Positions 19,080 through 28,200 of a DNA stretch of 64,000 nucleotides are shown in pieces. The stretch is taken from positions 1 through 64,000 of the forward strand of contig CAZPIO010000005.1 of assembly GCA_964586235.1 (NCBI GenBank), written 5' to 3'. The translations under genes were made by a program, and so were the position numbers. A model generated the notes under the pieces. The model did not search any database and was not told the DNA's origin. It was given only the letters and a program-made list of their open reading frames with translations. This DNA comes from JAUCQB01 sp964586235 (GTDB lineage Bacteria > Planctomycetota > Phycisphaerae > UBA1845 > PWPN01). Position 1 is the stretch's first letter. Each line of letters starts with the position of its first letter.

Positions 19080-20360
19080 ATGCCGCGTCGCCGCGTCCAA
19101 CTCGCCACTGATCCGACGGCTCCGATCGAGTACCATCGGATCGACAACCGGTTTGTGCCCCTGCGGGTCTGTGACCTGGCCCGGGGCCTGGGCGAAGACT
19201 CCGCGGCTGCCGGCATGGGCCGCGAAGACTGCGCCGCGTTGATCGCCGGCATCTCCGCCGTGATCGAGCAGGAGGCCGCGGCCTTCCGGTCCGAACTGGA
19301 CGACGCGTACTCGTATTTCAATCCCGATCGCGAGACTCTGCCTCTGGATGCCGATCGCGCCGCGCGAAGCCCCGCCGGCTATGAGGCCCTCAGCGCGCGG
19401 CTGCAATACCTGCTGGACAAGGCCAACTTCGAGCGGCTCGACGACGTCGCTGTCGATCGGGCTCTGGCTGTCGCGAGTTCCTACGGCATCCGGGTCCAGC
19501 TCGATCCGTCGAAGATCGAGAGTTTCTCGATCTTCGTTCGCGGCTCGGGCACCATCGAGCGCCATCGCCGCCATTGGCGAGCGCCGATCAAGGGGCGGCC
19601 AATCCCACTTTCCGTCTATCGCCGGCTGGTGGTGATCGCCCGGCTGAAGGGCGACCCCCATATCCTGATCAAGATGTTCAAGGACATCCCGGAAGAAGAC
19701 GTCGAAGCGCTCCTGCCGCACGCCGAGGTGACCATGAACTGGATGGATCGCCTGTTCATGGTCGGTGGCGGGGCGGGCGTGGTCGGCACGACCGCCGCCC
19801 AGGTGGTCAAGCTCCTCTCGGCCAGTCTCCTGGTTTTCAGCCGGCTTCTGTGGGTCATTCTTTTTGGCGGGCTGATGCTGATCTGGCGTACCATCAGCGG
19901 CTACAGTGGTGCTCGGAACAAACGCGATGCCATGCGGACCCGGCATCTCTACTTCCAGAACGTCTCCAACAACGCCGGCGCCATCCACATGCTGATCAAC
20001 ATGACCGCTCAGGAGGAGATCAAGGAAGCGGCCATCGCCTATTTCCTCTGCGCTTTCTCAACCGAGCCTGTCCTGTCGGAGGCCGCTCTCGGCCTGCAGG
20101 CCGAACGGTACCTGCGCAAGCGCTTCGGTATCCGCGTTGACTTTGACGTGACCGATGCCGTGAAAACCCTCGACCGCCTTGAGCTCTGGCAGGATCGGTC
20201 GTCGTTCCGCGTCCTGCCTCCGTCCGCCGCAGTCTCTCGCCTCCATGAGCACTGGGTCCAGTGCCGCTCGCAGCAGCACCACCACCGCTGTGCGGAGCTG
20301 GCCCGCGCGCCCGTCGGGGCTCAGGCCGCTGCCGACGGGGCGGTGTCCGCGGCCGAATGA
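19080..20360 (+). CDS. DUF3754-family membrane protein
   Basis: A 426-residue protein matching the DUF3754/TMEM143-like group. It has a long soluble N-terminal part with SFSIFVRGSGTIERHRRHWRAPIKG-type sequence and YRRLVVIARLKGDPHILIKMFKDIPEEDVEALLPHAEV. Two adjacent hydrophobic helices follow (VGGGAGVVGTTAAQVVKLLSA and LLVFSRLLWVILFGGLMLIWR), then a cytoplasmic region (YFQNVSNNAGAIHMLINMTAQEEIKEA) that ends in a winged-helix-like stretch. The biochemical role is not established. The ATG at 19080 follows GAGGA with little spacing, so the start is uncertain. Confidence 0.8.
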   Translation: MPRRRVQLATDPTAPIEYHRIDNRFVPLRVCDLARGLGEDSAAAGMGREDCAALIAGISAVIEQEAAAFRSELDDAYSYFNPDRETLPLDADRAARSPAGYEALSARLQYLLDKANFERLDDVAVDRALAVASSYGIRVQLDPSKIESFSIFVRGSGTIERHRRHWRAPIKGRPIPLSVYRRLVVIARLKGDPHILIKMFKDIPEEDVEALLPHAEVTMNWMDRLFMVGGGAGVVGTTAAQVVKLLSASLLVFSRLLWVILFGGLMLIWRTISGYSGARNKRDAMRTRHLYFQNVSNNAGAIHMLINMTAQEEIKEAAIAYFLCAFSTEPVLSEAALGLQAERYLRKRFGIRVDFDVTDAVKTLDRLELWQDRSSFRVLPPSAAVSRLHEHWVQCRSQQHHHRCAELARAPVGAQAAADGAVSAAE

Positions 20361-20458
20361 AGCCGTCATCGTGCAGGGTGCAGCCGCCTGTTCGGCCGCT
20401 TCCTCATACATTGCGTAACCAGTAAACTGGCCATAGAGAAGGAGGACGCCGAGCAATC

Positions 20459-22240
20459 ATGAGAAACCGTGGCATATCATCAATACTCATCTGCATGGCT
20501 GTCGGATGGATGGCCGGCTCGGTACTGCCGGCCCTTGCCGTGGAACGACCCAACATCGTCGTCATTCTTGCCGACGACCAGGGCTGGGGCGACCTGAGCG
20601 TCAGCGGAAACTCGAACCTGGCGACTCCGAACATTGACTCGCTTGCCGCCGCCGGTGGCACTTTCGATCGTTTCTTCGTCTGCCCGGTCTGCTCGCCGAC
20701 ACGGGCCGAGTTTCTCACCGGACGCTACCATCCCCGCCTCGGTGTCTACAGCACCTCGACCGGCGGCGAGCGGCTGAACCTCGACGAAAAGACGATCGCG
20801 GACGTATTCAAGGCCGCCGGCTACGCCACCGGAGCATTCGGCAAATGGCACAACGGAACCCAGTATCCCTATCATCCCAGGGCGCGCGGCTTCGATGAGT
20901 TCTACGGGTTCACCTCCGGGCACTGGGGTACCTACTTCGATCCGCCCCTGGACCACAACGGGACATCGGTCCGGGGAAAAGGATTCATCATCGATGACTT
21001 CACCAACCATGCGATCCGGTTCATCGAGCAACACAAGGACCGCCCGTTCTTCTGCTATGTGCCTTACAATACGCCCCACTCCCCCATGCAGGTGCCCGAT
21101 CGCTTCTACCGCAAATTCGCGGACGTCGAACTCAAGATGCGGGCCGCCCGGCCCGAGGACGAAGACGTTGCTCACACCCGCGCCGCCCTGGCCATGTGTG
21201 AGAACATCGATTGGAACGTGGGCCGCATCCTCAGCAAGCTGGATGAGCTGAAGCTGGCTGACAATACCATCATCATCTATTTCAGCGACAACGGCCCCAA
21301 CGGCTGGCGCTGGAACGGCGGCATGAAAGGCCGCAAGGGCTCGACCGACGAGGGGGGCGTTCGCTCGCCGTTCTTCATCCGCTGGGCCGGACACATCCCC
21401 GCCGGAAAGCGTGTGCCGCAAATCGCGGGAGTCATCGACCTTCTGCCGACGCTCGCCGACCTGGCAGGCATTCCGCTCGTCGGAGGTAAGCCTCTCGATG
21501 GTGTCAGCCTCAAACCTCTGCTGACGGGCAGGGCAGAGGCAGACGGCTGGCCCGACCGCATGATATTCTCGCAATGGAACAACAAGGTGAGCGTCCGCAC
21601 CCAACAATATCGTCTCGACGACGTCGGCCGTCTGTTTGATATGCAGTCCGATCCCGGCCAGCAGCGCGATATTTCTCGCGAGAAGGCGGATATCGCCAGG
21701 CGGCTGTCGGAATCAGTGGACAGATGGAGAAAACAGCTCCTTGCCGGATACGGGCGGGACGATCGACCTTATCCGGTGGGCCATCCGCTGTCGGCCGTCA
21801 CTCAACTGCCTGCCCGTGACGGCGTGCCACACGGTGGCGTGCAGCGCAGTGCCCGTGCACCCAACTGCTCGTACTTCAAGAACTGGAAGACTGCCGAGGA
21901 CTCGATCACCTGGGAAGTCGAAGTGGTCACCGCCGGCGAGTACGAGGCGATGATTCACTACGCCTGCCCGCAAGCGGATGTCGGTTCGACGATCGAACTG
22001 AGCTGTGGCGCCGACCGGATCGAGGCGAGGGTGCTGGAGGCTCACGATCCGCCGCTGCTCGGCACTGAGAACGATCGGGTACCGCGAAAGGGCGAATCCT
22101 ACGTCAAGGAATTCAAGCCGCTGCGTTTGGGCGTAATCAAGCTGCAGCCGGGGCGCGGGACGATGACGCTGCGCGCGCTGAAGGTTCCCGGCGGGCAGGT
22201 GATGGAGGTGCGGATGCTGGAATTGACCTCGCGGAAATAG
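20459..22240 (+). CDS. Secreted arylsulfatase-type sulfatase
   Basis: A 593-residue S1-type sulfatase that would remove sulfate esters from a polysaccharide in the periplasm or outside. It has a Sec signal peptide of about 27 residues (ending PALA-VERPN). RPNIVVILADDQGWGDLS supplies metal-binding Asp residues. C78-S-P-T-R is the formylglycine site, and SDNGPNGWRWNGGMKGRKGS is the second metal and sulfate pocket. A C-terminal beta domain of about 150 residues follows the catalytic part. The Cys-type site requires a formylglycine-generating enzyme, which is not in the window. Neighbouring ADP-ribosylglycohydrolase-fold and TIM-barrel genes on the same strand suggest a polysaccharide-use cluster. 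Confidence 0.93.
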   Translation: MRNRGISSILICMAVGWMAGSVLPALAVERPNIVVILADDQGWGDLSVSGNSNLATPNIDSLAAAGGTFDRFFVCPVCSPTRAEFLTGRYHPRLGVYSTSTGGERLNLDEKTIADVFKAAGYATGAFGKWHNGTQYPYHPRARGFDEFYGFTSGHWGTYFDPPLDHNGTSVRGKGFIIDDFTNHAIRFIEQHKDRPFFCYVPYNTPHSPMQVPDRFYRKFADVELKMRAARPEDEDVAHTRAALAMCENIDWNVGRILSKLDELKLADNTIIIYFSDNGPNGWRWNGGMKGRKGSTDEGGVRSPFFIRWAGHIPAGKRVPQIAGVIDLLPTLADLAGIPLVGGKPLDGVSLKPLLTGRAEADGWPDRMIFSQWNNKVSVRTQQYRLDDVGRLFDMQSDPGQQRDISREKADIARRLSESVDRWRKQLLAGYGRDDRPYPVGHPLSAVTQLPARDGVPHGGVQRSARAPNCSYFKNWKTAEDSITWEVEVVTAGEYEAMIHYACPQADVGSTIELSCGADRIEARVLEAHDPPLLGTENDRVPRKGESYVKEFKPLRLGVIKLQPGRGTMTLRALKVPGGQVMEVRMLELTSRK

Positions 22241-22382
22241 TTGACATGATGCTCAGAGGTCCATTGCGCTCCGCGCGGCGTGCTTTCTCTTTTCGGGGTG
22301 CGTCCCCGGATGGTTTATGCTTGCGACGGATCTAAGTGTTTTCGCTTTTGCCCGGTAGTCAACTGCGTAAGGGAGGCTTGCG

Positions 22383-23642
22383 ATGAGGATTTCGCGTTTG
22401 CTGCTCGCCGGCGTTCTGACGGGTATCCCGGTCCTGGCCGCTGGTTGTTCCATGAGGTCCGGTGGGGACGAGGGCAGGCGATTCGGCGATGCCGATCTGC
22501 GTCGGGCCGTGCAACTGGCGGACAACGAAGAAGCTTATTTCGACAAGGTCCACGGCGCGTGGTCGGGCAAGCTGATCGGGCTGATCCTCGGCCAGCCCAC
22601 TGAGGGCTGGGGCAGGGAGCAGATTGAGAAGAAGGCCCGGGAGGCCGGCTGCTATCCCATCACCGCCTATATGCCCGCCAACTTCGATACTCCGCATAAG
22701 GGTTTTCTCGCGGGCAGCTTCAGCAGTTCGCCACCGAACGACGATTCCGACCTGATGCTGGCTGCCTTCCTGGCCGTTCGCGAGCGAGGCATCCATCTGA
22801 CTGCCCGGGACCTCGCCGAATGCTGGCTCAAGTACGTTCCCGGGGCCTGCACGGCCGAACTGGTGGCTCTCCAGAACTTCAAGCGAGGCATCTGGCCGCC
22901 GGCGTCCGCGACCACCGGCAACCCCTATGCCGAGTGGATCGGCGCCCAGATGCGGGTTGATCTCTGGGGCATGATGGCTCCGGGGCTGCCGCAGCTCGCT
23001 GCCGATTACGCGGCCATGGACGCCTCCATCTCTCATGCCGGCAACGGCATCTACGCCGCGCAGTTCATCGCCGCTGCGGTCAGCGCCGCCATGGTCGAGA
23101 CGGATGTGAATACGGTCGTGCGCCGGGCATTGGCTGTGATCCCCGCCGATTGCCGCTACGCCGAGGCGATTCGCGATGTGATCTCCTGGTGCGGCCTGCA
23201 CAAAGACTGGCAAAGCGCGTGGGAGCAGCTTGATAAGAAGTACGGCCACGCCCCGGACGGTACTCGCGGCGAAAAGTTCGCCGACGAGCGGTATAACACG
23301 GGCAAGGATCCCTACCTCTGGGGCAACTGGCGATGGGTGTATGCCGACGTTAACGGGGCCGCCTGCACGATGGCCCTGTTGTACGGCCGGGGAGACTTCT
23401 CGGAAACCATTTGCCTGGCTGCCATGATCGGCTACGACAACGACTGCAACGCCGGAACGGTTGGAGCCATCCTGGGAGCCATGCACGGCCACAAAGGCAT
23501 CCCCGAGCGATGGAGCAAGCCCCTGAATGACACCTATCAAACCGGCCTGAACCTGCCCAAGCGAAGGCTCAAGATCAGTGAGCTGTCCAGGGAGACAGTC
23601 GTGTACGGACAGCGGGTGATCGCGTCTTGCCGTGGCAAATGA
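22383..23642 (+). CDS. Exported ADP-ribosylglycohydrolase-fold lipoprotein
   Basis: A 419-residue protein with a lipoprotein signal (lipobox LAAGC). The ADP-ribosylglycohydrolase fold shows in GAWSGKLIGLILGQPTEGW, the metal motif NDDSDLMLAAF, and the late motif GYDNDCNAGTVGAILGA, where the usual DTDTNA reads DNDCNA but keeps both Asp residues. DraG enzymes act inside the cell on ADP-ribose. This subgroup is exported and common in planctomycete carbohydrate loci, so the true substrate may be a glycan or another glycosidic bond. It follows the sulfatase by 142 bases. Confidence 0.82.
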   Translation: MRISRLLLAGVLTGIPVLAAGCSMRSGGDEGRRFGDADLRRAVQLADNEEAYFDKVHGAWSGKLIGLILGQPTEGWGREQIEKKAREAGCYPITAYMPANFDTPHKGFLAGSFSSSPPNDDSDLMLAAFLAVRERGIHLTARDLAECWLKYVPGACTAELVALQNFKRGIWPPASATTGNPYAEWIGAQMRVDLWGMMAPGLPQLAADYAAMDASISHAGNGIYAAQFIAAAVSAAMVETDVNTVVRRALAVIPADCRYAEAIRDVISWCGLHKDWQSAWEQLDKKYGHAPDGTRGEKFADERYNTGKDPYLWGNWRWVYADVNGAACTMALLYGRGDFSETICLAAMIGYDNDCNAGTVGAILGAMHGHKGIPERWSKPLNDTYQTGLNLPKRRLKISELSRETVVYGQRVIASCRGK

Positions 23643-23803
23643 TCGCCGGAAACATGCTCTTTTGCCGCCGCGGCAGGACTGGGCCAGACTCGTTGCGATC
23701 ACCAGCCAGCGTCACTACGCTGACACCCTGGGCGGTCAACACGGGGAGAAGTCTGTGATGCGGGAACCGCCTCAAGATTCTGAGCAGCAAGCAGGGCCTT
23801 GAC

Positions 23804-25348
23804 ATGGATCGACGCGAGTTTCTGAAGATCGGCACTGGGTACACTCTCGGCAACGCTGCGGCGGCCGCCGTGATGGGCGAACCAGGCGCCCAACCGGTTC
23901 TGGAACGAGCTGGCCCGTCGGCCAGCCCGGAAGCCCCGGTCCGCGGCAGACCGGCAGTCAAGCCTCTCTCGGTGACGGTCGCCTCGGCGGACGAGCACCG
24001 TCAGCGCCTGCAGAACATAGCTGAGTGCAACCGCGGGATCCGGAAATGTCTGCGTAGCCACCAGATCGTTGATTATCTGCCCGGCCAAGTCGCTTACAAC
24101 CTGGGTGAGTATCCCTGCCGCAGGCCCTGGGATCCCGATGACTGGGACGAGCGTCAGCTCGACGAACTGCGGGCCGCCGGCATCGAGGTCGTCCAGGTGA
24201 TGGAGGAATGGAACGATCTCCTGCGTCTGTTCGGCGCCGACAAGTTCACCCCGCTCAACGAACCCGGCTTCCGCCGGTTCATCGGAATGGTCCAGGGCCG
24301 GGGCATGAAGCTGCTTCCGTACGTCTCAGCGTGCTTCCTGGACCGCAGCGATCCGGGCCTGCGGCCGGAATGGGTCCGCCTGCCGGACCTTGAGATCATG
24401 CATTGGCATCTGGCGCATTGCTCGCCGAACAGCCCGGGCTGGCGGGCATACTGTCTGCCGCGAGTGACCAGAATCCTCGACGAGTACGGAGTGGACGGGC
24501 TCTGCTGTGATCTGGGCTATCTGCGATTGCAGCCAGGCGTGACGGCCAGCCGGGACGAAGTCGCCGCCTTCGAGGAAACCGCCGAACACGAAGGCCCCAT
24601 TGAGGATCTGCTCGGCATCATCTACGGCGAGGTCAAACGTCGAGGCGGCATCTTCAAGGTGCATCGCGACGGCAACCTGGCGCCGGCCGTCCGAAACAAG
24701 GTTTACGACTATCTCTGGGTCGGTGAGGGTATCAGCCGGGCCGACGAGATGCGCGAGGCAGTCAAGAATCATGCCCCGTATGTTGTCCCCTGCCTCGACA
24801 TGAGCCGGGCGACGATCGCCAGCGAAGACGAACTCTACCTGCACTCGATCCCCTACATGCAATTCCCGCTCCTCCTGGCGGGCAGGCCGTTCACCGGCGA
24901 GCGGGCGCTCATACTCGGGATCCAGTACCCGCCGGAGGAGAAGGACTTCTGGACGGCCCACTGCCGGAAGATCTGGCGGTACTATCAGTCCCATCCGGAC
25001 GGCCCTTACAGCTACGGGATGTGGGACAGTTGCCCCGGACGCCCGGAAACCCGCGAGACGTACTACCGCTGGCTGAAGCTGTACCGGCCCATGGTCGAGC
25101 CGGGCACGTGGGCCTACCTCGAACTGGGCGACAGCGACCTGTTCAGACAGCCGCTGCCGAAGAGCATCGTTGCCAGCGCGTTTGCGAACCGAGAGCTGTA
25201 TCTGGTTCTGGCCAACTACTCTGGCGCGGAGGCTGCGGTGGAAACCATGACGAGCTTTGTTGAGTGCGGCAAGGCCGCCGCCGCTCCCCGGACATCTTGG
25301 CCGCTGGCCGCCCGAAGCCTGACGATCCTGAAACGTGCTCGCATCTGA
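23804..25348 (+). CDS. Tat-exported TIM-barrel glycosidase-like protein
   Basis: A 514-residue protein with a twin-arginine-type leader (MDRREFLKIGTG). The body reads as a (beta/alpha)8 barrel: GIEVVQVMEEWNDLL, GMKLLPYVSACF, YGVDGLCCDLGYLRL (acidic residue at a strand end), FKVHRDGNLAP and YDYLWVGEGISR. An immunoglobulin-like C-terminal domain follows (YLVLANYSGAEAAVE). The layout resembles clan GH-D alpha-galactosidase relatives and uncharacterised planctomycete glycosidases. The catalytic pair is not certain. It lies in the sulfatase/ADP-ribosylglycohydrolase group and converges on the PmoA-like gene. Confidence 0.6.
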   Translation: MDRREFLKIGTGYTLGNAAAAAVMGEPGAQPVLERAGPSASPEAPVRGRPAVKPLSVTVASADEHRQRLQNIAECNRGIRKCLRSHQIVDYLPGQVAYNLGEYPCRRPWDPDDWDERQLDELRAAGIEVVQVMEEWNDLLRLFGADKFTPLNEPGFRRFIGMVQGRGMKLLPYVSACFLDRSDPGLRPEWVRLPDLEIMHWHLAHCSPNSPGWRAYCLPRVTRILDEYGVDGLCCDLGYLRLQPGVTASRDEVAAFEETAEHEGPIEDLLGIIYGEVKRRGGIFKVHRDGNLAPAVRNKVYDYLWVGEGISRADEMREAVKNHAPYVVPCLDMSRATIASEDELYLHSIPYMQFPLLLAGRPFTGERALILGIQYPPEEKDFWTAHCRKIWRYYQSHPDGPYSYGMWDSCPGRPETRETYYRWLKLYRPMVEPGTWAYLELGDSDLFRQPLPKSIVASAFANRELYLVLANYSGAEAAVETMTSFVECGKAAAAPRTSWPLAARSLTILKRARI

Positions 25349-25361
25349 AGCCTTCTTCGCT

Positions 25362-26369
25362 TCATGCTGCGCCGAAGGCATCCCAGAGCCGATCCATCGC
25401 GGTCTTGTCGATTCCGCCCTTGGCAATGGCCACGCGATAACGAAGCCGGATGGACTCGCCGACGGGCAGATCCCAGCCCTTCTTCTCATCGATCCAGAGG
25501 AACGGCGTCGGCGAGATATTGCCGTAATCTCGCGTGAACCACGGGCAGTCGGGTGCCCAGGGATTGCCGGGGTGATCCATGACCACGATTGACTCGACGA
25601 TGCCCAATCGCTGGCCCTGGTAGCCGCACCACTTCGCCGGCAGTCCGAGAGTGGCCTTCTCGCCGACCTGGCCGTTGCTGTTGATCAACATGCCGCCGCC
25701 AATCGGTGCCAGTTCGCGGGCCACGCGGATGCCGAACAGCGAGTGGTTGGTCCTGCTGATGTGGATATCCACCTTTGCGGTGACGGTGATATCAGCATCG
25801 AGCAGTCTCAGGTCGCCCGACGGCGCGGTGACCGTATACCGCCGTCGGTCCTCGATGACCGGCGATTGCCCGGGCACGCGCCAGTCGCAGACGTCGGTGA
25901 TGACCACCACCCCGGCCACATCCGAGTCTTCCCGGTCGTTGCGAGGTTCCAGCCTGGGCCCGCGCGATACGATCTGGCCGCGATCATTGCCCTCCTGCCA
26001 GTAGTTCGCCCCGTTCACCCGATCGCAGCCGAAAAAGACCGAGCGATGGTGCGGATAGGGCTCGCAGGTTTCGTCGGTCATCGGTAATCCGGTGGCCGGG
26101 CCGGTGAGCGGATAGAAGTACGGATACTTCTGGTCCACGCCGCCCCGGTAGCAGGTGAAGACGCGGTTGTCGATCCGCACCCAGATATTTGCTCCAAAGG
26201 GGTAGGTGGAGAGCTTCGGGGCCCCGGCGGATTCCCCGGCGGCAGGCTGGCTAGCAACTCCGACGGCGGGTGCCTCCGCTCCCGAGGTGGATCGAGCAGC
26301 CAGCAAGGCCGCGCCGGCTCCGGCAAGTGTCTGCTTCAGAAGGTTGCGGCGGTTGCTACGGTGAATCAT
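25362..26369 (-). CDS. PmoA-family (DUF6807-type) exported protein
   Basis: A 335-residue protein with a twin-Arg-like leader (RSNRRNLLKQTLAG) and the family pattern: YPYFYPLTGPATGLPMTDE, EPYPHHRSVFFGCDRVNG, then NSNGQVGEKATLGLPAKWCGYQG and VMDHPGNPWAPDCPWFTRDYGNISP. Despite the PmoA label the family is unrelated to methane monooxygenase activity. It is abundant in planctomycetes and Bacteroidetes beside sugar-degradation genes and has a mutarotase-like beta fold. Enzymatic role unknown. GGAGC lies about seven bases before the start. Confidence 0.8.
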   Translation of the reverse strand: MIHRSNRRNLLKQTLAGAGAALLAARSTSGAEAPAVGVASQPAAGESAGAPKLSTYPFGANIWVRIDNRVFTCYRGGVDQKYPYFYPLTGPATGLPMTDETCEPYPHHRSVFFGCDRVNGANYWQEGNDRGQIVSRGPRLEPRNDREDSDVAGVVVITDVCDWRVPGQSPVIEDRRRYTVTAPSGDLRLLDADITVTAKVDIHISRTNHSLFGIRVARELAPIGGGMLINSNGQVGEKATLGLPAKWCGYQGQRLGIVESIVVMDHPGNPWAPDCPWFTRDYGNISPTPFLWIDEKKGWDLPVGESIRLRYRVAIAKGGIDKTAMDRLWDAFGAA

Positions 26370-26498
26370 GATACAGCTCCAGGCGTCATCGGGTGATCGC
26401 GGCCAGTGTGCGGGCCGTGACAGCGGCTGTCAAGTCGGCGGCCTCTTTAACGACCTGCCACAAGGAGACCTGCAGGCGGCCCGGGGCGCAGGCAGGAA

Positions 26499-26535
26499 TG
26501 CGTCCTGAAGGACTCGAACCTTTGACCGGCTGATT
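26499..26535 (-). other. tRNA-Lys 3'-half fragment, probable attachment-site scar
   Basis: On the minus strand a 37-base stretch reads as the 3' half of a tRNA-Lys(CTT)-type gene. It starts with the last bases of the anticodon loop and the 3' anticodon stem (AATCAGCC), then the variable loop GGTCAAA, the T-arm GGTTCGAGTCC and the acceptor end AGGACGCA. No 5' half with GCGTCCT, D-arm or anticodon precedes it, so it is not a working tRNA. Tyrosine-recombinase elements typically duplicate exactly this part of a tRNA gene when they integrate. Confidence 0.6.
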
Positions 26536-26629
26536 GTCGGGCAGCCAGACGGAGCCCGACGGCGTGGGCGGGCAAGAACGTCTGGACAATCCTGGCTGAT
26601 GAAGACAATCTGGCACCAGAGGAATCGCA

Positions 26630-28072
26630 ATGAGATGGAACGCAACGATCAGCGGCATCATGCTTGGAAACCTGGTCCTCGGGACAAGCGGCCTGCCGGC
26701 AAAGGCGGAGGCCGGCCCGGACGTCCAGCGGCCAAACGTGGTGATGTTTCATTGCCACGACCTGGGGCAATTCCTGCACTGCTATGGCGTAAAGACCGTT
26801 CAGACGCCCAATCTCGACAAGTTTGCGGAACAGGGCGTGCGGTTTGCGCGGTCATTCTGCACGCAGCCCGGGTGCAGCCCGTCGCGTGCTTCGCTGTTCA
26901 CCGGACGCTATCCGCATAACAACGGCGTCATGGGCCTCACCCATGCCAACTTCGCGTGGGATCTCCGGCCGGAGGAGAATCATCTGGCCCAGTTTCTCAA
27001 AGAGGCCGGCTATGCCACTGTGGCCGTCGGCGTGATCCACGAAACGCGCTCCGGCGCGAAGCGGTGCGGGTACGACAAGCACATCAACCAGTCGAAGGCG
27101 GCCGAGGGCACGACCGCAGTCATTGAACAGTTGAAGCAACTCGCAACGGGCACGCGGCCGTTTTACCTCTATGCGGGCTTCATTGAGCCACACCGTTTGC
27201 CGTATCCCAAGGGGCCGGATCGACCGGCTGGAGACCACGGTTTCCCCGGCCCGCATCTCAAGCCTGACAGCACGCTCGGCGTCGACGTACCCGGCTACCT
27301 GCGCGACACGCCCGGCACGCGCGAGGAACTCGCCGGCCTGCAAGGTGCCGTGCGTCATGTGGACGAGCAGTTCGGGCGGTTCATGCAGGCCATCCGGGAG
27401 CTGGGGCTGGAGAGAAACACGCTGGTGATCGCCACCACCGACCACGGCATCGCGATGCCGCGGGCCAAGTGCAGCGTCTATGAGCCCGGCCTGCAAGTGA
27501 CCTTGCTGCTGCGCCACGCGGGCCGCGAGGGGTGGCACGGCGGCGTTGTGCGCAACGAGATGGTCTCGAACATTGACATGCTGCCGACCATCCTCGAACT
27601 CACCGGCATTCCCGTTCCGACCAACGTGCAGGGGCGGTCGTTCGCGCCGCTGCTCGATGGAAGAGCCTACACGCCCAACGAGGTGATCTTCGGCGAGTTG
27701 ACCTATCACGGTTACTACGACCCGCGGCGCAGCATCCGCACGGATACGCACAAACTCATCGCCAACTTCTCCGCCGGACCGGCATTTCAGGATCCCTCGC
27801 AACAGTGGCGGCCGAGGTCCGACACCGTGGTCCCGGAGAACCCGGCGACGGCCTTTCACCCGCATCTGGAACTCTACGACCTGACCCAGGACCCATGGGA
27901 GCAGGTTGACCTCGCCGGCAGACCGGAGCATGCGGCCATTCGGAGCGAACTCGCTCGGCGCCTGTATCAGCACATGGTCGAGACCGACGACCCCCTGCTG
28001 CGCGGCGCGGTCGCCTCGCCACAGCACGAGACGACGCTGAGGATGCTGCAAGGTGGAACCTCGGCGAAGTAG
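26630..28072 (+). CDS. Secreted sulfatase, heparan N-sulfatase/iduronate-sulfatase-like
   Basis: A 480-residue S1 sulfatase with an N-terminal signal. RPNVVMFHCHDLGQFLHCYG supplies the first metal site. C82-S-P-S-R-A-S-L-F-T-G-R is the formylglycine signature. YLYAGFIEPHRLPY and ATTDHGIAMPRAKCSVYEPG supply later ligands. The MFHCHDLG variant and PHRLPY resemble sulfamidase-like sulfatases that act on glycosaminoglycan-type sugars. GAGGAA stands before the ATG. It is transcribed away from the PmoA-like gene across a spacer containing the tRNA fragment. Confidence 0.92.
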   Translation: MRWNATISGIMLGNLVLGTSGLPAKAEAGPDVQRPNVVMFHCHDLGQFLHCYGVKTVQTPNLDKFAEQGVRFARSFCTQPGCSPSRASLFTGRYPHNNGVMGLTHANFAWDLRPEENHLAQFLKEAGYATVAVGVIHETRSGAKRCGYDKHINQSKAAEGTTAVIEQLKQLATGTRPFYLYAGFIEPHRLPYPKGPDRPAGDHGFPGPHLKPDSTLGVDVPGYLRDTPGTREELAGLQGAVRHVDEQFGRFMQAIRELGLERNTLVIATTDHGIAMPRAKCSVYEPGLQVTLLLRHAGREGWHGGVVRNEMVSNIDMLPTILELTGIPVPTNVQGRSFAPLLDGRAYTPNEVIFGELTYHGYYDPRRSIRTDTHKLIANFSAGPAFQDPSQQWRPRSDTVVPENPATAFHPHLELYDLTQDPWEQVDLAGRPEHAAIRSELARRLYQHMVETDDPLLRGAVASPQHETTLRMLQGGTSAK

Positions 28073-28130
28073 AACGGTCAAGCATGAGCAGATGGTTGGT
28101 CAGGGAGGGTAGCTCTTTGCCTGCTGGTTA

Positions 28131-28139
28131 TGCTATACT
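28131..28139 (+). promoter_or_regulatory. Extended -10 promoter element
   Basis: TGCTATACT, an extended -10 without a clear -35, placed about 62 bases before the TTG start of the large surface protein gene. Transcription would start near 28146. Confidence 0.4.
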
Positions 28140-28200
28140 GGAGTCAGCGGAGCCCAGGTGTGGCGATCCAGAGAGGCCTTGTAACCTGCTGAGGTGTGAA

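Noticed and set aside
26499..26600. Complete tRNA gene
   Set aside because: Only the 3' half can be matched; the upstream bases do not form a D-arm, a seven-base anticodon loop or a pairing acceptor strand.
28084..28200. N-terminal extension of the CotH protein from ATG 28084
   Set aside because: A promoter-like element lies inside it, and a ribosome site plus signal peptide start at 28201.
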